A stretch of 64,000 bases of DNA, taken from NCBI RefSeq assembly GCF_047123305.1, contig NZ_CP138918.1:992001-1056000 (forward strand), in the 5' to 3' direction. A program made the translations under genes and the position numbers. The notes under the pieces were generated by a model that was not told the DNA's origin, made no database searches, and saw only the letters and a list, made by a program, of their open reading frames with translations. Positions 8,885-18,491 of the stretch are shown one piece after another (the first letter of the stretch is position 1; every line of letters begins with the position of its first letter). This DNA comes from Thalassobius sp047123305 (GTDB lineage Bacteria; Pseudomonadota; Alphaproteobacteria; Rhodobacterales; Rhodobacteraceae).

Positions 8885-9991
8885 TTAAGCCTCCCACTCG
8901 GACGATTGGTAAGTCGCACGCGCCAGCCAGTCGGGCCGTACCTCGACACCCCAGCCGGGTGCGTCCGAAAGGGTCAGTTGCCCGTCCTCGATCCTGTAGG
9001 GGTCTTCAACAAACAGGTCGCGTTGCCACGGGTAGATGTCATCGCCCTCAATCGAGAACTCCAGATATTTGCCCGCATTGGGCAGCGCCTTCAGCAGATG
9101 GGCCGTGAACAGGGTCACCAGCGACAGGTTGGCGCAATGTGGCGTGCAGGCCAGCCCCGCCTTCGCCCCCATGTCCGCAACCCACAGCGTGCGGGTGATT
9201 CCCCCGAGGTAGAGGATATCGGGCTGGATCACATCCACCGCCCGCATGGCAATCATCCGCTTCCAATGCTGCAGATCGCAATCCTGTTCGCCCCCCGTCA
9301 CATCAAGGCTGAGCGCGTCAGTTACCTGCTTGGTCTCTTCCATCAGCCAATAGGGGCAGGGTTCCTCGAAATGTTCCACGCCATGCTGTTCCAGCATCTT
9401 GCCGACCTCAATCGCCTTACCGGCCGAATAGCCAGAGTTGCCATCCACCAAGAGCGCCACGTCCTGTCCCACAGCCTGCCGTACCGCCGGAACAATCGCT
9501 TCGGTGCGGCCCGGCCATTGGTCCAGATCATGACCGCACTCGCGCCCCACGCGGAACTTGAAAGCGTCAAAACCTTTCTCCTCCCGCAGCCGCGCCAACC
9601 GCTTGGCTTCTGCCTCTGGGGTGATGTCGCGGGTCATCGATGACCCATAGGTGCGGATCGGTCCGGCCTCACCGCCCAATAGCGCGACCACGGGTTTGCC
9701 CGCCTGTTTGCCACGCCAATCCCAGATCGCCGTATCGACACCAGCCATCGCCCGCCGCAGGTAAGAGCCGGGAAACTTATGCTCGCGCTCTGGCACTTCA
9801 CACATTAACGCCTCAAGATCATCAGTGCTGCGTCCCAGCACCCAAGGCGCAACCTGCCGGTGCAGCACCTGCGCTGTGATGTCGGAATTATAGGTCGAAA
9901 CCTGCCCCCAGCCCTGCTGCCCATCCTCAGTCGTAAGGCGCGTGAAGCCGACGTTTTCTGTGGCAAAGGTTTCCAGTTTGGTGATCTTCAT
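8885..9991 (-). CDS. mandelate racemase / muconate lactonizing enzyme family protein
   Basis: 368 residues, usual enolase-superfamily length. These enzymes abstract a proton alpha to a carboxylate, commonly dehydrating or racemising sugar acids. The capping domain is at about 1-115, then the barrel. Likely residues are Lys145 (FKFRVG), metal ligands Asp183 (VDGNSGY), Glu209 (FEEP) and Glu235 (GGEQD), then Asp258 (QPDIL) and His285 (TPHCAN), the Asp-His dyad of the mandelate racemase subgroup. The start lies 3 bp after the GMC gene. A sugar-acid dehydratase is my best guess. Confidence 0.88.
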   Translation of the reverse strand: MKITKLETFATENVGFTRLTTEDGQQGWGQVSTYNSDITAQVLHRQVAPWVLGRSTDDLEALMCEVPEREHKFPGSYLRRAMAGVDTAIWDWRGKQAGKPVVALLGGEAGPIRTYGSSMTRDITPEAEAKRLARLREEKGFDAFKFRVGRECGHDLDQWPGRTEAIVPAVRQAVGQDVALLVDGNSGYSAGKAIEVGKMLEQHGVEHFEEPCPYWLMEETKQVTDALSLDVTGGEQDCDLQHWKRMIAMRAVDVIQPDILYLGGITRTLWVADMGAKAGLACTPHCANLSLVTLFTAHLLKALPNAGKYLEFSIEGDDIYPWQRDLFVEDPYRIEDGQLTLSDAPGWGVEVRPDWLARATYQSSEWEA

Positions 9992-9994
9992 AAC

Positions 9995-11605
9995 TTATCT
10001 CGCATCCTTCAGGATCAAATCCGCGGCCCGGTGGGCCAGCATCATGGTAGGGGCATTGGTGTTGCCCGAGGTGATATTGGGAAAGGCCGAGGCGTCCGCG
10101 ACCCGCAGCCCATCGACGCCATGCACACGCAGTTTAGGATCAACCACGGACTCCGCAGGTGCCTGACCCATCCGGCAGGTGGCGACGGGGTGAAACACCG
10201 TACCGCAGCGGTCACGGAAATCGACAAGGATCTCTGCATCGCTCATCCCCCGCACATCGGCATACATCGGCGCGTCGATCAGCTGCTGCAGCGCAGGGGC
10301 CGCAAGAATCTGCGCACATAGACGACCGCCGGCAATCACCGCCTGTTGGTCATCCTCCGTAGCCAGTGGATTGGCCCGGATGACAGGGGCTGCTGCGGGG
10401 TCAGCACTGGCGAGGTCGATCCGCCCAAGGCTGTTGGGGCGGCAGGGTTGCATGCCCAGAATAAACCCGGGGAACGGATCAGGATGGATCACATTGCGCG
10501 TGCCCTGCTGTGTGGTCGTATAGGTGACGGGGTTGAAATAGAGCTGCTGATCAGCGCTGGGAAGCTCTGGCCGCGACCGGAAGAAGCCGCCGCATTGATT
10601 GACCGACAGCGCCAGCGGCCCGCGCCGTGCCAGCACATATTGCAGCCCCGCCCACAGCTTGCCGTGCCAGGGTGACAACACATTGTTCAGCGTCTTTTCG
10701 GTGGCGCGGAAATAGTAGTTGATACCCAGATGGTCCTGCAGATTGCCGCCCACATTGTCATTGGCCACCAAAGGCGTAATACCATGCGCTTGCAGCTGTG
10801 CCGCCGGTCCAATGCCGGAAAGCTGCAGGATCTGCGGGCTATGCACCGCCCCTGCTGACAGGATCACCTGCCCAGCTTTGACGCGGGACACACGGCCCTT
10901 GTGGCGCAACTCCAACCCCGTGGCGCGTTGCCCGTCAAACAGGATCCGCACCACTTGCGTGTCACATCGCAACGCAACATTGCGCCGCCTCAAGGCCGGT
11001 CGCAGGTGCGCCCGCGCCGCCGACCAGCGCCGCCCTTTGAGGGTGTTCAGCCGGTAGACCCCGCCCCCCTCAGGTCGTGTGCCATTCATGTCCTCAGTGC
11101 GGGGCAGTTGCAGCTGGTCAAGCGCGTCGAAGTAATGCCTGTTCACTCGGTGGATCTGATTCTGCACATCGCTGATATGCAGCGGACCGTCGCCCTCTGC
11201 CGTGCCATCGGCCAAGTGACGGGTTTCGATCCTCTCATAGACCTCGCGCACTGTCTCCCAGTTCCATCCCGTGGCGCCGGCCTGTGCCCAATCGTCGAAA
11301 TCCTGTGGCAAGCCACGGCAGTAGACCATTGCGTTGATCGAGCTCGATCCCCCTACAACACGTCCCCGTGGCCAGTAATCCTGCCGTCCGTTCAAGGCCT
11401 CTTCGGCTTGGCTGCGGTAGCCGTAGTTCAGACGTGGATGGTAGTAGAGCTTGCCATAGCCCGCAGGCATCTGGATCCAGGGCGACCGGTCCCGCGGCCC
11501 GCGTTCCACCAGCAAAACCCGCGCGTTGCCACCAGCACTCAGCCGATCAGCCAACACACAGCCAGCTGAGCCTGCCCCGATAATCACATAGTCAAACTGA
11601 TCCAT
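9995..11605 (-). CDS. GMC-family FAD oxidoreductase (choline-dehydrogenase-like)
   Basis: 536 residues. FAD-dependent oxidation of an alcohol. The N-terminal dinucleotide motif GAGSAGCVLADRL begins at residue 11, the second GMC signature is 'GRVVGGSSSINAMVYCRG', and the C-terminal catalytic pair is His472 (HPVATCRMG) and Asn515 (GNTNAPT). GAGGCGGA precedes the ATG. It is the first gene of the operon with the enolase-family and aldehyde dehydrogenase genes, and divergent from a LysR gene across about 100 bp. Annotating it as choline dehydrogenase would go too far, because the linked enolase-family gene suggests a polyol or sugar-acid route. Confidence 0.9.
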   Translation of the reverse strand: MDQFDYVIIGAGSAGCVLADRLSAGGNARVLLVERGPRDRSPWIQMPAGYGKLYYHPRLNYGYRSQAEEALNGRQDYWPRGRVVGGSSSINAMVYCRGLPQDFDDWAQAGATGWNWETVREVYERIETRHLADGTAEGDGPLHISDVQNQIHRVNRHYFDALDQLQLPRTEDMNGTRPEGGGVYRLNTLKGRRWSAARAHLRPALRRRNVALRCDTQVVRILFDGQRATGLELRHKGRVSRVKAGQVILSAGAVHSPQILQLSGIGPAAQLQAHGITPLVANDNVGGNLQDHLGINYYFRATEKTLNNVLSPWHGKLWAGLQYVLARRGPLALSVNQCGGFFRSRPELPSADQQLYFNPVTYTTTQQGTRNVIHPDPFPGFILGMQPCRPNSLGRIDLASADPAAAPVIRANPLATEDDQQAVIAGGRLCAQILAAPALQQLIDAPMYADVRGMSDAEILVDFRDRCGTVFHPVATCRMGQAPAESVVDPKLRVHGVDGLRVADASAFPNITSGNTNAPTMMLAHRAADLILKDAR

Positions 11606-11707
11606 TCCGCCTCACCTGTCGCTTACCGGCAGGATGGCGAAGGCAGGGCCGTGATGACAAACAAAGAATCATTTGATCTCGGCCAAAGAAAATTTGAAGA
11701 AGGACCC

Positions 11708-12592
11708 ATGAGCTACAACCTCCCCCCTTTGCCCTGGCTGCGTGCCTTTGAGGCGGCGGCACGTCTGGGCAATTTCACCCTCGCTGCTGAGGAACTGGCG
11801 CTGACCCCCGCCGCGATCAGCCACCAGGTCCGGTCACTGGAAGAGCGTTTGGGCTACCCCCTGTTCCTGCGCCGCAATCGGTCCCTGGTGCTTACTCGGC
11901 TTGGGGAGGCCTACCTGCCCGCCCTGCGCAGCGCCTTCGCCGATCTGTCGCTAGCCACCACGGATGTCTTTGGACGTGGCCAACAGACCAGCCTCAGGGT
12001 GCGATGCCTGCAGACCTTTGCCCAAAGCTGGCTGCTGCCTCGCCTGCCACGTTTTCGCGCCGCCCATCCAGAGGTGCGGCTGCAACTGCACACCGCCTCT
12101 TGGGCGGGCACAGTGGAAAGCGAGCAGCTGGATCTTGATATCCTGTATGGCGATGGCAGCTGGAGCGGCGCAGAGGTGGAACCTTTGATACCGGGGCAAG
12201 TGTTGCCGCTTTCCCCCCCCGCATTGGCCAATGAAGTCAGTGATCTGGCCTCTCTTGCCAAAGCGCCGCTGATCGAAATCACCGGTGTCAGCGAAAGCTG
12301 GTCCCGCTTCTTCCAACGGCAGGACTGGCACGCGCCGTTGCTGCCGCCTGCGATGGTGGTTGACCAATCCAGCGTCGCGCTGGAACTGGCTGCGCAGGGG
12401 GCGGGCCACGCGCTGGTCTTTGACGCCTTCGCGCAGCGCTATCTGACGGAGGGGCGGCTGCGCATCTCAATCCCGGCCACCTACCAAAGCGATCAAGGCA
12501 TGTACTTGATGCGCGCTGGGGGACGGCAAACTTCACCGGATCTGGAGAAGTTTCTGGTCTGGCTGCGGACGGAGGCCAAGCGCTCAGACTAG
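11708..12592 (+). CDS. LysR-family transcriptional regulator (GcvA-like)
   Basis: 294 residues from ATG 11708, preceded by GAAGAAGGA; an upstream ATG at 11651 would add 19 residues before the conserved 'PPLPWLRAFEAAARLGNF'. The N-terminal winged helix-turn-helix spans about 8-65 (FTLAAEELALTPAAISHQVRSLEERLG), followed by the periplasmic-binding-like effector domain. The opening motif is characteristic of the GcvA subgroup. The divergent arrangement with the GMC operon makes that operon the probable target. Confidence 0.9.
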   Translation: MSYNLPPLPWLRAFEAAARLGNFTLAAEELALTPAAISHQVRSLEERLGYPLFLRRNRSLVLTRLGEAYLPALRSAFADLSLATTDVFGRGQQTSLRVRCLQTFAQSWLLPRLPRFRAAHPEVRLQLHTASWAGTVESEQLDLDILYGDGSWSGAEVEPLIPGQVLPLSPPALANEVSDLASLAKAPLIEITGVSESWSRFFQRQDWHAPLLPPAMVVDQSSVALELAAQGAGHALVFDAFAQRYLTEGRLRISIPATYQSDQGMYLMRAGGRQTSPDLEKFLVWLRTEAKRSD

Positions 12593-12698
12593 AGACGCAG
12601 CAATGCCGCCCTATCTACGACGGAATCCCCATGCTGGTGCGTTCAACCACTTGGGCGGACAAATGGATGCCGCTTTTGATCTGAAAAGGAACCCGTCA

Positions 12699-13229
12699 AT
12701 GCGCAGTTTTGTTTTCTTTTGGCTCCTTGCCGCAAGCGGCACCCCAATGTGGGCGGAGGCCCCGGAGGTGCCTTCAAACACACCCTACATCGTGCTGGCA
12801 GACAATTTGGATGAGCCCAATGGCTATGGGTTTTGCCTGGACACCGCCGGGCGCAACCTGACCGACCTGCTGCACGCCCACTCTTGCAAGCCGGTTCGCA
12901 ACAACAGCACCCAACCCAGCGATACCCAGTTTACCTATGACGCAGTTAACAAACGGGCCGAATCCGTCGCCTATCCGGGGGTCTGTATGCAGGTGCTGAC
13001 CTCACCCTACATCACGGTCTTTGGCCTGCTGGAGTGCAGTGACCATGCACGGCAGAAGTTTGACCTCTCCGCAGAAGATAAAACCCTGCGCATGGTCGAA
13101 GACCCGTCAAAATGCCTCGGCGTTTCTGAAACAACTGTTCGAGCAGGCCCCTGGGTCCGGCGGGATCTGGTTCTGACGACCTGTAGCGACGCGGATGCGG
13201 CGCGCACGCAATGGACTTTTGCGGAATGA
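12699..13229 (+). CDS. small secreted protein, possible ricin-B-like beta-trefoil
   Basis: 176 residues from ATG 12699, chosen because AAAAGGA precedes it and it gives a clean signal peptide (MRSFVFFWLLAASGTPMWAEA). The mature part has six cysteines in a spaced pattern and QxW-like endings (TQFTY, RQKFDL, RTQWTF) with 'CLD', 'CMQV', 'CLGV' blocks, three repeats suggesting a beta-trefoil lectin. Probably periplasmic or extracellular. The carbohydrate-binding role is inference. It stands between a LysR gene and the convergent transporter operon. Confidence 0.65.
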   Translation: MRSFVFFWLLAASGTPMWAEAPEVPSNTPYIVLADNLDEPNGYGFCLDTAGRNLTDLLHAHSCKPVRNNSTQPSDTQFTYDAVNKRAESVAYPGVCMQVLTSPYITVFGLLECSDHARQKFDLSAEDKTLRMVEDPSKCLGVSETTVRAGPWVRRDLVLTTCSDADAARTQWTFAE

Positions 13230-13259
13230 ACCTAGCAATCCCAACCGCCTATTAACGAA

Positions 13260-13283
13260 AAGGGCGCCCCAAGGAGCGCCCTT
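13260..13283 (-). terminator. terminator of the Dpp/Opp-type transporter operon
   Basis: An 8-bp perfect stem AAGGGCGC/GCGCCCTT with an 8-base loop; on the minus strand it ends in TTTTCG. It begins five bases after the ATPase gene's end and may also stop the convergent secreted-protein gene. Confidence 0.75.
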
Positions 13284-13287
13284 CTGA

Positions 13288-14916
13288 TTACTTCGCCGCG
13301 CGGCTGGCCAAAAGATCGCTCAGCCAGTTTGGATCCATCTCCGGAACCGAGGACAGCAGAAGCTCGGTATAGGGGTGGTGCGGCGGCTGGAACATTTCGG
13401 ATTTCACCCCCTGCTCCACCACTTTGCCCTGCTGCATGACCACCACCTCATCGGCAATCGCCCGCACTGTCGCCAGATCGTGGGTGATGAACATATAGGC
13501 CAGATCAAACTGTTCCTGCAGACGGTCCAGCAGCTTCAGAATGCCCTCCGCCACCAGCTGATCCAGCGCCGAGGTAACCTCATCGCAGATGATAAACTTG
13601 GGTTCTGCCGCCAGCGCACGGGCAATGCCGATGCGCTGTTTCTGACCCCCGGACAGCTCTGAGGGCAGCCGGTCGATGTAGTTCTCCGGTTCCAGCTCGA
13701 TCAGGTTCAGCAGATCCTTGACCCGATCCTCCAGCGCTTTGCCTTTCAGACCCAGATACATCTGGGCCGGACGGCCAATCAGCTCGCGGATGGTCAGCTT
13801 GGGGTTCAGCGCCGTGTCCGCCATCTGGTAGATCATCTGCGCCTGACGCAGCTGGTCACGGCTGCGCGCCTTGTAGCTGGTGGGCAGCTCGGCACCGTCA
13901 AACAGGATCTGGCCTTGCCGTTGCGGCAGCAAGCCGGTGATGACCCGCGCCGTGGTCGACTTGCCCGAACCACTTTCACCCACTACCGCCACTGTGCGGC
14001 GTTTGTGGATGTCAAAGCTCACGTCCTGCAACACATCAACCTTGCCGTAGCCGGCAGTGATATTGCGCACCGAAACAACCGGCGTCTCGCCTTCGGGTTT
14101 GGGCTGTTCAGGACTAGCGTGGCTGCGCACTGCCCAGAGCGATTTGGTATAGTCTTCCTGCGGGGTCGACAGCATGGTGGCCGTGTCCGCCTCTTCGACT
14201 TCTTCGCCTCTCAGCAGCACTTTGATCCGGTCCGCCATCTGCGCCACAACGGCCAGATCGTGCGTGATATAGATCGCAGCGGTGTTGAACTGTTCCACAA
14301 TGTCACGGATCGCGGCCAAGACCTCGATCTGGGTGGTGACATCCAGCGCGGTGGTCGGCTCATCAAAGATGATGAGGTCCGGCCGGCAGGACATGGCCAT
14401 TGCGGTCATCGCCCGCTGCAACTGCCCCCCGGACACCTGATGCGGATAACGAAAGCCGATCTGTTCAGGGTCAGGCAATTGCATCCGGCGGTAAAGGTCA
14501 ACCGCATCCGCCTCGGCCTCGGACCGGCCCATAACGGAATGCACCACGGGCGCTTCGCTGTACTGATCGATCAGCTTGTGCGCTGGGTTGAAACTGGCCG
14601 CAGCGGACTGCGCCACATAAGCAATGCGTTTGCCCAGCAGCCCACGTCGATCCGAAGCAGAGGCCTGCCGCAGATCAATGCCGTCAAACTGGATGTCCCC
14701 ACCGGAAATCCGGCAGCCATCACGGGTGAACCCCATGGCGGCCAGACCCACAGTGGATTTGCCCGCCCCGGATTCCCCGATCAGCCCCAGCACCTCACCG
14801 CGATGCAGGGTCAGGTCGACGCCTTTGACGATTTCATTCCACTGCTCATCCGAGCGGCCTTCGATCCGCAGGTCGCGAATAGTCAGGAGCGGCTCTTGGT
14901 TTTTGTCAGTCGCCAT
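13288..14916 (-). CDS. dual-domain ABC transporter ATPase (DppD-DppF type)
   Basis: 542 residues containing two complete ATPase domains, equal to DppD and DppF fused. The first has Walker A GESGAGKST at 47-55, signature VSGGQLQR at 161-168 and Walker B LIIFDEP; the second has Walker A GESGSGKST from 313, signature LSGGQKQR and Walker B FIICDEV. In the latter the usual catalytic Glu (DE) is kept. It energises the two permeases just upstream (gaps of 4 and 13 bp). The family imports di- or oligopeptides but also glutathione, nickel or sugars. Confidence 0.92.
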   Translation of the reverse strand: MATDKNQEPLLTIRDLRIEGRSDEQWNEIVKGVDLTLHRGEVLGLIGESGAGKSTVGLAAMGFTRDGCRISGGDIQFDGIDLRQASASDRRGLLGKRIAYVAQSAAASFNPAHKLIDQYSEAPVVHSVMGRSEAEADAVDLYRRMQLPDPEQIGFRYPHQVSGGQLQRAMTAMAMSCRPDLIIFDEPTTALDVTTQIEVLAAIRDIVEQFNTAAIYITHDLAVVAQMADRIKVLLRGEEVEEADTATMLSTPQEDYTKSLWAVRSHASPEQPKPEGETPVVSVRNITAGYGKVDVLQDVSFDIHKRRTVAVVGESGSGKSTTARVITGLLPQRQGQILFDGAELPTSYKARSRDQLRQAQMIYQMADTALNPKLTIRELIGRPAQMYLGLKGKALEDRVKDLLNLIELEPENYIDRLPSELSGGQKQRIGIARALAAEPKFIICDEVTSALDQLVAEGILKLLDRLQEQFDLAYMFITHDLATVRAIADEVVVMQQGKVVEQGVKSEMFQPPHHPYTELLLSSVPEMDPNWLSDLLASRAAK

Positions 14917-14920
14917 GTGC

Positions 14921-15844
14921 TTACTCCTTCAATCCGCTGGCACGGTGCAGCTGCCAGTCCACAACGAAGTTCACCGCCACCGTCAACAGTGCAATTGCAC
15001 CAGCGGGCAGCAGGGGGGTGATGTCCCCAAAGGTGATCAGCGTTGCATTCTCACGCACCATCGACCCCCAGTCTGCCGTGGGTGGCTGAATGCCAAGGCC
15101 CAGGAACGACAGCGCCGAAATGGCCAGGAACACAAAGCAGAAGCGCAGGCCAAACTCGGCCACCAGCGGCGCCATCGCGTTGGGCAGCACTTCGCGGGTG
15201 ATCAGGTGCCACAGGCCTTCGCCGCGCAGCTTGGCGGCTTCGATGTAATCCATCACCACAATCCCCTGCGCCACAGAACGGGCCAGACGGAACACGCGGG
15301 TCGCATCAATGGTGGCAATCACAAGGATCAGCGACACCACCGACGTGCCAAAGATGGTCAGCAGCAGAAGCGAGAAAATCAGCGACGGAATCGCCATCAG
15401 GATATCAACCACACGGCTGAGGAACTGATCCAGCCAGCCGCCAACCACTGCGGCCAGCAGTCCTAGGATCGAGCCCGCAAAAAACGCCAGAGCGGTGGTG
15501 GCAAAAGCAATGCCCACCGTGTTGCGCGCACCGTAGATCATCCGGGTCAGCATATCACGGCCCAGATTGTCCGTGCCCAACAGGTGGGTGCCGTCCCAAG
15601 GAAGGTACTGGCGACCGACCACTTCGCTTTCAGCGAAAGGTGCGATCAGCGGCGCCAGCACAGCCACAAGGATGTAGAACAAAATCACCAGCATCCCGAA
15701 GGAGGCGGTCAGCGGAGCCTTGCGCAATTCACGCGCCATGTTGGCAGGTGTCACCACCACCAGCACGGCGCGGAACAGCCAGCCAAGCGCCAAAGCGGCC
15801 AGCGCGGTCAAAACCACCCAAAGAAGGGTCATCAGAAAAGACAT
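14921..15844 (-). CDS. ABC transporter permease, DppC type
   Basis: 307 residues, inner membrane. An N-terminal membrane segment and OppC-type N-terminal region ('REL..APLTASFGMLVILFYILVAVLAPLIAPFAE') are followed by a five-helix permease core with the EAA-like coupling loop 'YIEAAKLRGEGLWHLITREVLPN'. It pairs with the DppB-type permease upstream and the dual ATPase downstream. Confidence 0.92.
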   Translation of the reverse strand: MSFLMTLLWVVLTALAALALGWLFRAVLVVVTPANMARELRKAPLTASFGMLVILFYILVAVLAPLIAPFAESEVVGRQYLPWDGTHLLGTDNLGRDMLTRMIYGARNTVGIAFATTALAFFAGSILGLLAAVVGGWLDQFLSRVVDILMAIPSLIFSLLLLTIFGTSVVSLILVIATIDATRVFRLARSVAQGIVVMDYIEAAKLRGEGLWHLITREVLPNAMAPLVAEFGLRFCFVFLAISALSFLGLGIQPPTADWGSMVRENATLITFGDITPLLPAGAIALLTVAVNFVVDWQLHRASGLKE

Positions 15845-15857
15845 ATCCAGTTCCCCC

Positions 15858-16811
15858 TCAGCGACGGTGCAGCAGACGCGGGTTCGACAGGGTCGACAAC
15901 ACGTCAGCAGTCAGGTTGAGCAGCACATAGGCCGAGGCAAAGATCAGCGCCACAGCCTGCACCACAGGGATGTCTCGGCGGGTCACGCTATCCACCATCA
16001 ACTGGCCAAGACCGGGGTAGACAAAGACCACCTCAACCACAACCACACCGGTGATCAGATAGGCCAGGTTCAGTGCCACCACGTTGATGATTGGGGCCAG
16101 CGCATTCGGCAGCGCATGTTTCAGGATCACCCGCATCGGGCTCATACCTTTCAGACGCGCCATTTCAATATAGGGGCTGGCCAGTAGGTTGATGATCGCC
16201 GCCCGAGTCATCCGCATCATATGTGCGGTGACCACTAGGGTCAGCGTCAGCGCCGGCAAGAAGGTCTGATAGAGCGTCTGCCCCAGACTGGCCGAACTGC
16301 TAAGACGGGCGATGGACGGGAAATGCCCGCCCTGCGCCAGCCACAGGATCAGGATGTAGGCAACAAAAAACTCAGGGAAGGAGATCGAGGTCAGCGCCGC
16401 AGCATTGGACACGCGGTCAAAGATCGAATTGCGGAACAGGGCTGCCAGAATGCCAAGAGCCAGCGACAGCGGCACCGCAAGACAGGCGGCATAGATCGCA
16501 AGGAACAGCGTGTTGCCCAGACGGCTGCCAATCAGATCCAGCACCGGCCGGTCATTGGACAGCGATTTGCCAAAGTCCCCCTGCAGCGCGCCAAACAGCC
16601 AGTCGACATAGCGGGTGTGAAACGGTTGATCGAGCCCCAGATCCCGACGGATGGCCGCCACGGTTTCTTCGGTTGCGGATTGTCCCAGGATGGCCTCGGC
16701 AAAGTCGCCGGGCAGCAATTCGGTCGCGCCGAAGATCAGCAGCGAAATCACAAAAAGCGTCAGAAATCCCAGGGCCAGTCGTTGCGCAATCATGCGCCAG
16801 ACATGCGCCAT
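15858..16811 (-). CDS. ABC transporter permease, DppB type
   Basis: 317 residues, inner membrane, six predicted helices. The opening 'RLALGFLTLFVISLLIFGATELLPGDFAEAILG' is the standard OppB/DppB N-terminus and 'YIEMARLKGMSPMRVILKHALPN' is the coupling loop that docks to the ATPase. It follows the binding-protein gene after 108 bp that contain a stable hairpin, a layout that usually lowers permease expression relative to the binding protein. Confidence 0.92.
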   Translation of the reverse strand: MAHVWRMIAQRLALGFLTLFVISLLIFGATELLPGDFAEAILGQSATEETVAAIRRDLGLDQPFHTRYVDWLFGALQGDFGKSLSNDRPVLDLIGSRLGNTLFLAIYAACLAVPLSLALGILAALFRNSIFDRVSNAAALTSISFPEFFVAYILILWLAQGGHFPSIARLSSSASLGQTLYQTFLPALTLTLVVTAHMMRMTRAAIINLLASPYIEMARLKGMSPMRVILKHALPNALAPIINVVALNLAYLITGVVVVEVVFVYPGLGQLMVDSVTRRDIPVVQAVALIFASAYVLLNLTADVLSTLSNPRLLHRR

Positions 16812-16873
16812 CTGTTGTGTCCCTCCGTCAGTTTCCGCAGTGTTTTGTTTTTCTATTGCCCCGCGGATGGCAA

Positions 16874-16897
16874 ACCCGGCGCCCTAGGGCACCGGGT
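16874..16897 (-). promoter_or_regulatory. stem-loop between binding-protein and permease genes
   Basis: A 10-bp stem ACCCGG..GCCC / GGGC..CCGGGT with one G-T pair and a CTAG loop, and no U tract. The position directly after a binding-protein gene fits an mRNA-stabilising or partial-termination element. Confidence 0.6.
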
Positions 16898-16919
16898 CGT
16901 TTTCAGATCGCCTCAGCGA

Positions 16920-18491
16920 TTATGCAAACCACCAACGTTCGATCGCGCGGAAGCCGTCCATGGTCCAGTTGGACCCGACCTGCTCTGGCGTGGCGATGGC
17001 ATCGGAGTGGGCCATCACGTAGTTGGCGTACATCGGCACGATCACGCTGCCTTCGTCACGTACGATGGTCTGCATCTCGACATACATCTCGCGGCGCTTG
17101 GCTTCGTCCAGCTCGGACCGGGCTTCGGTCAGCAGCTTGTTGAAACGCTCGTGCTCCCAGTAGCTGTCGTTCCACGACGCGCCCGAGGCATAGGCCGTGG
17201 TGAACATCCAGTCCTCTGTCGGACGGCCACCCCAGTAGGAGGTCACAAACGGTTTCTGCATCCAGACGTTGGACCAGTAGCCATCTGCCGGCTCACGCTT
17301 AACGGTCAGGTTGATGCCCGATGCCTTGGCGGTTTCCGAGAACAGAACCGCCGCATCAGTTGCGCCACCAAAGGCCGCTTCCGAGGTCGAAAGCTCTACG
17401 TCCAGGCTGTCGAGACCGGCCTGCTTCAGGTAGAACTTCGCCTTTTCCGGATCATAGGCACGCTGTTCCAGCTCGGAGGCGTGGAAACGGTTGGACTGGC
17501 CGATCGGGTGGTCGTTGCCCACCGAACCGTAACCGTTCAGGATCTTCTCAACCATTTCTTCCCGGTTGATCGCATGTTTCAGCGCCAGGCGAACGTTGTT
17601 GTCGCTGAACGGAGCCGCGCGGCTGTCCATCGGCATCACGTAGTGCTGGGTGCCGGACACCGACAGTGTCTTGATCGACGGCGCGCGCTCCAGCAGATGC
17701 ACAGTGTTCAGATCCACACGGTCGATCAGGTCAACCTGACCGGACAGCAGCGCGTTCTGACGGGCGGCCGCATCAACGATCGGCAGCAGCTCGATGGCGT
17801 CAAAGTGAGCGCGATCCGACTTCCAGTAGTTCGGGTTGCGGGTGAGCGTCGCTTCAACACCGGGCTCGTAGCTTTTGACAACATAGCCGCCACAGCCGTC
17901 CAGCGAAGCCGGATCAATCTTGCCGTCCATGCCGGGCATGATTGGCAGGTGGTAATCCGAGATGATGAACGGGAAGTCGGCGTTGCCTGCTTCCAGCGTA
18001 AAGACCACAGTTGTGGCATCCGCGGCCTGCAGATCAACAATCGAAGCGACAATCGGTTTCGCCGCCGATTCACTGTCCTCACCACGGTGGTGGTTGATCG
18101 AGGCCACAACATCGTTGGCGTCCAGGGTTTTGCCGCTGTGGAAGGTGACGCCTTCGCGGATCTTGAAGGTCCAGACCTTTGCATCTGCCGAGGCAGACCA
18201 TTCAGTTGCCAGTTCCGGCACCAGTTGGCCATCCGCGGCAATCTCGGTCAGGTAGTTGTGACGCGCGTTCGCAAAGACCTGGGAATAGGCGTTGTCCCAG
18301 CTGCCGGGATCAAGGCTGTCCGAGGTGCTACCATGGCCCATGCCAACGCGCAGGGTGCCGCCTTTTTTCGGAGCTGCATGTGCAGCGCGCATACCAGCGG
18401 GCAGGATCAGCGCTGCCGCGCCCATCGCGGTTGCACCGCGCAGCAGTCCACGGCGGGAAATGCCGGACTTGGGTGTGTTACTGGATGTCAT
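16920..18491 (-). CDS. ABC transporter solute-binding protein, family 5, Tat-exported
   Basis: 523 residues from ATG 18491, with GAGGAG before it; the frame is open 38 codons further but the start chosen gives a twin-arginine signal (SRRGLLRG at 12-19, then a hydrophobic stretch ending AHA-AP). It captures the solute in the periplasm for the downstream permeases. The family 5 opening 'KKGGTLRVGMGHG' and the 'VWTFKIREGVTFHSGKTLDANDVVASI' block are visible. The ligand is unknown; Tat export of a binding protein is common in this group. A DmdA-like gene lies 237 bp upstream on the same strand. Confidence 0.92.
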   Translation of the reverse strand: MTSSNTPKSGISRRGLLRGATAMGAAALILPAGMRAAHAAPKKGGTLRVGMGHGSTSDSLDPGSWDNAYSQVFANARHNYLTEIAADGQLVPELATEWSASADAKVWTFKIREGVTFHSGKTLDANDVVASINHHRGEDSESAAKPIVASIVDLQAADATTVVFTLEAGNADFPFIISDYHLPIMPGMDGKIDPASLDGCGGYVVKSYEPGVEATLTRNPNYWKSDRAHFDAIELLPIVDAAARQNALLSGQVDLIDRVDLNTVHLLERAPSIKTLSVSGTQHYVMPMDSRAAPFSDNNVRLALKHAINREEMVEKILNGYGSVGNDHPIGQSNRFHASELEQRAYDPEKAKFYLKQAGLDSLDVELSTSEAAFGGATDAAVLFSETAKASGINLTVKREPADGYWSNVWMQKPFVTSYWGGRPTEDWMFTTAYASGASWNDSYWEHERFNKLLTEARSELDEAKRREMYVEMQTIVRDEGSVIVPMYANYVMAHSDAIATPEQVGSNWTMDGFRAIERWWFA

